Part shown: positions 58,852-64,000 of the stretch, piece after piece
Layout of the letters: each line of letters opens with the position of its first letter
How positions within the stretch are numbered: the first letter of the stretch is position 1
Source: Neoscytalidium dimidiatum
Lineage: Eukaryota > Ascomycota > Dothideomycetes > Botryosphaeriales > Botryosphaeriaceae
Assembly (NCBI GenBank): GCA_037367355.1
Contig: CM074698.1
Location: 2,046,001-2,110,000 of the forward strand
Direction: 5' to 3'
DNA: 64,000 nucleotides
Notes under the pieces: model-generated
Told to the model about the DNA's origin: nothing
Seen by the model: only the letters and a program-made list of their open reading frames with translations
The model's database searches: none
Program-made: the position numbers and the translations under genes

Positions 58852-61800
58852 AATTGAAGAAGGATTGCGGGATGCGAGTGGAAGGGGACCAACAACAATA
58901 TTCAGAGCAGTCATAGATGTGGGATGTAATGATATGATTGATTTGAGGGAGGCCACGAACGGTGGTTCTTCCTGGCTTTTACTGCGTGAATTTTTCCCCA
59001 ATCATTGCCTCTCGTGATGGCCATATTTGATGAGCTTGGCTGTGTTCGTGGACGAAGACTAACTACGAGGTTTCCAGGCTTCAAACCTTATGAGTAATAG
59101 CCTTCAGTATTATCGATCGGGTCGATTGGTTCATTTCCGACTTCGAATCATGAAGGACGGCAGAAGGAATTCTATCAAGCTCCTGCTCGCAGCGAGTACC
59201 AACATCACATTGACACTTGAAGCAGTTGTCCGTGTCTAACAATACCAGTGACACTCGTGTACGGACGACGGCTTCCACTACCTACGGGCTGTGATATAAG
59301 TCCAGTCTGCCGTTGCAACAACCTTGACGCTATGTCCTATTTATGACTACCGAATCCTCTAATTCTACTGGAGTCGATGGGCTCGGGCACATCTTAAAAG
59401 CAAGTCCCTTCGATGCGATGTATACTTGCATTAAGGACATGCAGTGTGCGCCTGCTATGCGCGTTGTGCTGCATCACACTCGCGACTACTCCGTCGGCTG
59501 CTTACTTCTTCTTCGGATTCCCTTATTCGAGGAATATCATCGAAATTCGCTTTTCATGGCGTCCCATTGGGCTGCATCGTTGGAGAATAGTGATGTCTTC
59601 TATCGATGTCGCTTAGAAATAGCGGATCAGCTGGGGATTGTTGAGAATATGAAGATCGAAGACGAAGAAGGCAGAACAGAGCCAACAGTACGCGGCATGT
59701 TGTTTCTTCGACTATGGGAATCAGTATTGAGTTCGATGCTTTCTACGGGTTCACGGTGCTCCGCTTAGGACACTTGTAGAGCGCTTATAAGTTTTCCTTG
59801 TTGTAGTACGTGCTACGGTAGGCGAGGCAGGGTAACTGACGCCTAGCGTAACTTTGGAATAGAATCACGAGTGGTACCGTTGCTTTGTAAGTTCGAATGC
59901 TGCATCGAAGGCTAGGAGGCCAGTGTACAGCATCATGTGCAAACATTTGCGTTATATTTTTTATCATCGAATGCTTAAAGCTGCTCTCTTGAAACGAATC
60001 ATGAAGCCCCGTTATGCTTTTGGCGGACGAAATTCGCTCACCGTGAACCACGTGGTATCCTTATATACTTCTCCGCGTTGTATGCATTAGGTATAGTCTT
60101 CTGCCACGTACTTGGTATATGCACGGAAATCTTCACAGACATATCTCGTTGAAAACGTCATCTGCATCAATTGACAATGCATCGTCTCACCAAAGAATAA
60201 CATTTTCCAACCTCACGTAAAATTCAATATCAACATCATTATCTTCCGCAAAACCTTGAGAGCCAATATCTCCGATCGTTCTCGTGGATTTGTGGAAGCG
60301 CACCGAGCATGAACGGGATCTGACGGTAATCCAAAGACCAGTCAGCCGCTTCGTTACAGCCGAGTTCTCCACCTTTGAGCTGAACCAAAAAGTTTCGCGG
60401 AAACGAATAGCTTGGAGCCTTTTATTCTATTCACATCCATAAACACCTGGATATAATGAGCAGCCAGAGCTATTTTCGAGCTATCATATGTGCTGTTCCC
60501 GATCGTGAGGCATGAGCGTTGCAAATGGTATGCAGTAAAAACAGTGCGACTTATTTCAAGGCCTTTACAGCACAGTGTCGCTTAAAAGAGGGAGGGGGGT
60601 AGACATTAACATGGTTTTTTCCCCTGAGACCTAGCCTTCGTGTTCACATGAATTAATCCACTTCACGAATCCTTCAAAAGCTTAATTATCTGAAGTATTG
60701 AAGGCCAGCATCTCCGAATGATGGTTTGATCGGACTCGAGAGTAAAACGATGCTTTGCGCCAAGACCATAGGAATTAAGGGCATGTTGGTCCCTCCAGAG
60801 CAGAGAGATGCGGCAATACGAGCTGTACCCCGGTCCGACATTACGTCTTGTTACCCAGTCAAAAGAATGTTGATAAGCCATGCTCTTGTTCTCCAAGACA
60901 AGGTGCATGAATAGCCTTGATATAGTAGACGGCTGGGCGCCCCATCTGATGGTTAAAAGGTTTTTTTTTGAAAAAGAAAGGCAATATATCTGGTTTGAGT
61001 GCCGTGCTATATCGTCCCACCATATCGACGAGTCTCCGCAAGCCCGAATAAGCTACTCGACTTCTTCACATACCCATGATAATTAGCATGGATTATCAAG
61101 CACAGCTGGAAACCAGTTCCTTCAATGTCTCCCGGAAGAACCAATAACGGCACACATTCAAGGCACTTGTGCGATATCCAAAATTCCGCCTGCGGAAAGT
61201 TGACTCAGCTTCAGGGCTAGCGTCTGGCATGACGGAAGTGGGTAGGCGAGAATGACTGATACCAAGGATTACCCGTATGGAGGGAGCTGTCGGAAAGTAT
61301 TAGGCACTATTGTTTCACATGGGAATTTTGCAATCATCCGCATGAGATGGCAAGTTCATTGAGTGTGCGTTCACTATAAGATAAGAAGACTAGGACTTCA
61401 GGCTCTCCGCAGGATCGCACCAGACAGCTGGTAGAGAGCTAGGAGCAAAGATTTCGTGCCAGAATGTCTCTACCCGTCACCTCAAACCAATAGTGCCTGC
61501 CATGATTTCGCGTCTCAAGCTTGCTCGTCCGATCCGACGCTGGTCTATCTCTACCGCGAGAACAACCGAATCTTTAGGAAGCGGGTTTTTACTGGTGTAG
61601 AACCATGGCGATAAGATCCATTGTAGAACCGATCTTCATCAGCGAACTCAGCAATGCTCAATGGTGAAGAGAAAAACATGCATCCCCTCCGATAGTACGG
61701 AAGACATCCCATGTAAATCTTCGAAGGATGGACCAGTTAAGTTAGAGTCAGTTTGCAGCGCAGCGTGAGCCTTGTCCTTGGTCTATTATGCCTGTCGCTT

Positions 61801-63212
61801 CCATAGAAGAAGAAAAGGCTCATGGAAGAGGTCATGTGCATAGCAGCCGGGTGGCAAAAGAAACCACATCTTGCTTCTTAGCACAATATAGACTAGGAAA
61901 ACAAAATCTCTTCCACGGAGGTCTATGGGCATATGAAGCAGTTATCTGGATGTGGATTTCGTGCAGGGCTTGTAACATCTACGTCTAGACGACTGTTTCA
62001 ACTACTCAAGCAGACGTTATAACTGCTGGGAGGGTGATTTCTTTTGTCGCCCGCGTGGTGGTGGAAGGTACGTAAGTGGTGAGGAAGGATCTGCACCACG
62101 GTCCGAATCGTAGAAGTAATTCTCAACCTCATGTGATGACCTGCGGTACGCTAATTCCTGTGTAAACAATGGCTGAACATGATCAGCGATCTTTTGTTTT
62201 GTCGTCCCCCTGAAAGCCAGAGAAGGGGACTTGTCCACTTAAAGCTTGACTCTCTGCCCCTCTCAGCTTTTCGCGGTCAGAAACTCGGAACTATCAAGCG
62301 CCTCGAATCCTGCAGCCTTTTTTTTTTTTAAAAAAAAAAGAAAAAACTCGGGGACACTTTTACCCATTTCCCCGAACCCGAATTATCCAATCGACGCCCA
62401 TCTCCGCTGGTGAAGGGCACTGAAGTCTCCAAAGGCCTCACAGGGAACCCTAGCGCATTTGCGCGCGCCAAATATTTGCGGCCCCTGTAAGCGCCCAGAA
62501 AGGAAATAGATGAAAAAAAAAAGTGTGTACGACTGGACATCAGCAACCAAGCCTGTCCCAAGCCCAGAAACTAGAGAATAGTCGATGACATGATCGACAC
62601 GAGTGGCTGCGATCTTGACCGGAGAAAAGCATTTCAGGGCGTAAGCCAGCAGCGACACTAGGGAACGAGAGACCGGGCGGCTTTTCGACGCTGGAATTCG
62701 GCGTGATGGATGAAGATTTGTCTAGTGGTAGAGCTGAAAAGGCTGGCTGAATGGAAGCTTGGGCCAGCCAATCAGGTGCTCGCGGACGTCGGAACTTGGC
62801 GAGAAATTCAAAGCTAAAGGATGGCTGCTAAAGCTCAAGGCGGAGTGATGGAGGTTTCGAGTGGGCGAGAGGAAGTGCTAGAATGGCGAAGAGTTTGGCA
62901 AAAGGCTTGAAGGCGGAGATGAGGGCAGCCAATGGCTTGCTCTCGAATGGTGTGGCTGTGGAGGCGGAAGTATTCGCGATTCATGGGTGCACGAGGCTTC
63001 GAAATAGGGCCGAGGTGGCTTTGGAAGGAAGAGAGTGCTAGAGACGTAGATTTTGGGTTGGCGTGCGCGTGGAAGCATTTCGAGGGCGGCGGGTGGAGGC
63101 GCAGCTGGGCGAGATCTCGAGCAGGTTGAGCAGCGGGCGTCAGTGATGTTGAGAAGCGCTTAGCAGGAAGCGCTGGGCGCTGTCAGGATCCCCGCATAAT
63201 TGAGGGTTTTCC

Positions 63213-63256
63213 GGATGGTGGATGTGGATGGTGGGTGGTGGGTGGTGGGTGGTGGA
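63213..63256. repeat. GGTGGGTGGT simple repeat, possible G-quadruplex
   Basis: Repeated GGTGGGTGGT units hold many runs of two or three G, a pattern that can form a G-quadruplex on the + strand. Confidence 0.6.
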
Positions 63257-63553
63257 TCCTGCCAATAGCATAGCGCCGCGCCAGAGAGGACCCTGAACAG
63301 TAGCGTGCAATAGCTGCTCAGCGGCCCGCCTTCACTGGCGACACGAAGCAAAGCAAGCGCGCGCTCAACACGAAGACGACGGACAGGTCGTGGGCAGCCG
63401 TTGACGACTCACCGCTTGCCAGCCGCGGCGATATCAGCCGGCTATATGCTCTGGAGCGAGCAAGGAAGAACAGCTAGCCGCAGCGGTTGGCAGAGATGGC
63501 ACTGGATCGCTTAGGTAACTGGCAAGAGCTAGGGCTGCATACGGCATCGCACA

Positions 63554-63610
63554 GGGGCCCTGGGGCCTCGGGCCTAGGGCCTGGGGCCTGGGGCCTGGGG
63601 CCTGGGGGGG
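63554..63610. repeat. 7-bp GGCCTGG tandem repeat
   Basis: About six to seven units of (G)GGCCT(G/C/A)G, increasingly regular to the right and ending in a seven-G run. Confidence 0.75.
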
Positions 63611-64000
63611 CGCTGCCAGGCTGCCAGGCTACCGGCAGAAAGACGCCGGCGCTAGGCCACGCGATGCGCCGCTCTGAGAGCATCATCCAGCCAAACTCCG
63701 CATTTGCTCGCTCGATCCATCCGCCGATCCTCCGCCAACCACTTGCTTCCACTTCCACACCATCGTTGAGTTGGCCTCGACTGACGCGCTGTCTGTCGTG
63801 ATCTGCCCATGGCCGTCTCCGCCCCGACCGCTCTCCCGCCGCGACCTGCACCAGCCCGCCGCCCGTCCTGCACCGTAGCGACCGGCTACCGCTCCCCTTC
63901 GGCCACAAGCTCCGCCCCCAGCCCCGACTGTGGAAAACGACCACACCACCTGCCTGCGCCATGTCTGCATCTGGCAAGCTCCATCTCTAGGCTCATTGCT

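Larger units (their letters stand above)
58852..64000. other. Gene-poor right end, no gene supported
   Basis: Candidate frames such as 59343-59768 (+, 141 codons) and several GC-driven frames after 63,400 have no domains, signal peptides or splice support. A T12/A10 palindromic run lies at 62318-62339. G-rich repeats occur at 63213-63256 and 63554-63610. The last few hundred bases are GC-rich and may lead into a gene beyond the window. Confidence 0.4.

Noticed and set aside
59343..59768. 141-codon + frame (MTTESSNSTG start)
   Set aside because: Looks somewhat protein-like, but no family, neighbour context or conservation can be shown.
1..64000. CRISPR arrays, rRNA genes and telomere repeats
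   Set aside because: No regularly spaced direct repeats, rRNA-like blocks or TTAGGG arrays were seen. tRNA genes cannot be excluded by eye, but none was identified.

Overview
The window is nuclear DNA of a filamentous ascomycete (Pezizomycotina). Genes carry short introns of about 50-140 nt with GT...AG ends and CTGAC/CTAAC-like branch sites. Families typical of these fungi are present: HET-like proteins, an endothiapepsin-type protease, a Pth11-like membrane protein, GMC oxidoreductases and a GH78 rhamnosidase. A 20.6-kb block carries an extreme signature of repeat-induced point mutation (RIP). The species cannot be named from the sequence. The secreted-enzyme content would suit a plant-associated or saprotrophic lifestyle.

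Left flank (1-14.8 kb): a HET-like membrane protein reads into a partial MFS transporter at the window edge. It is followed by a secreted aspartic protease (3896-5184), two tiny RanBP2-type zinc-finger proteins (6905-7015 and 7364-7573), a secreted SurE-like phosphatase (9501-10482), a small secreted cysteine protein (11378-11749), a conserved fungal protein of unknown function (12093-12476) and a four-exon cupin protein (13107-13932).

Centre (about 14,815-35,415): CpA and TpG have been almost erased, so no ATG, TTG, CTG or GTG start is left and essentially no open frame exists. Under the mutations lie two nested Ty3/gypsy-type LTR retrotransposons in + orientation. Element A (about 8.0 kb, LTRs about 710 bp) was later hit in its 3' LTR by element B (about 11.8 kb, LTRs about 150 bp). 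Element B has a roughly 1,000-codon decayed frame of unknown function between integrase and its 3' LTR. Short tandem arrays flank element A.

Right flank (35.4-64 kb): secreted GH78 rhamnosidase (35803-38115), secreted type-B carboxylesterase (39363-41168), a HET pseudogene with C-to-T type stops (41640-42780), a Pth11/rhodopsin-like membrane protein (44388-45694), a six-exon GMC oxidoreductase (45967-48306) and a seven-exon FHS-type sugar transporter interrupted by one in-frame TAG (49718-51659). After these come a three-exon 118-residue coiled-coil protein (54460-54966) and, divergently, a 918-residue BRD8/Bdc1-like bromodomain protein (56095-58851). The last 5 kb shows no gene I can support. 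Rhamnosidase, esterase, GMC enzyme, transporter and receptor-like protein could together serve use of plant glycosides, but this is inference from adjacency only.

Gene models were spliced by eye. Exon sums are in frame for every intact multi-exon model given.
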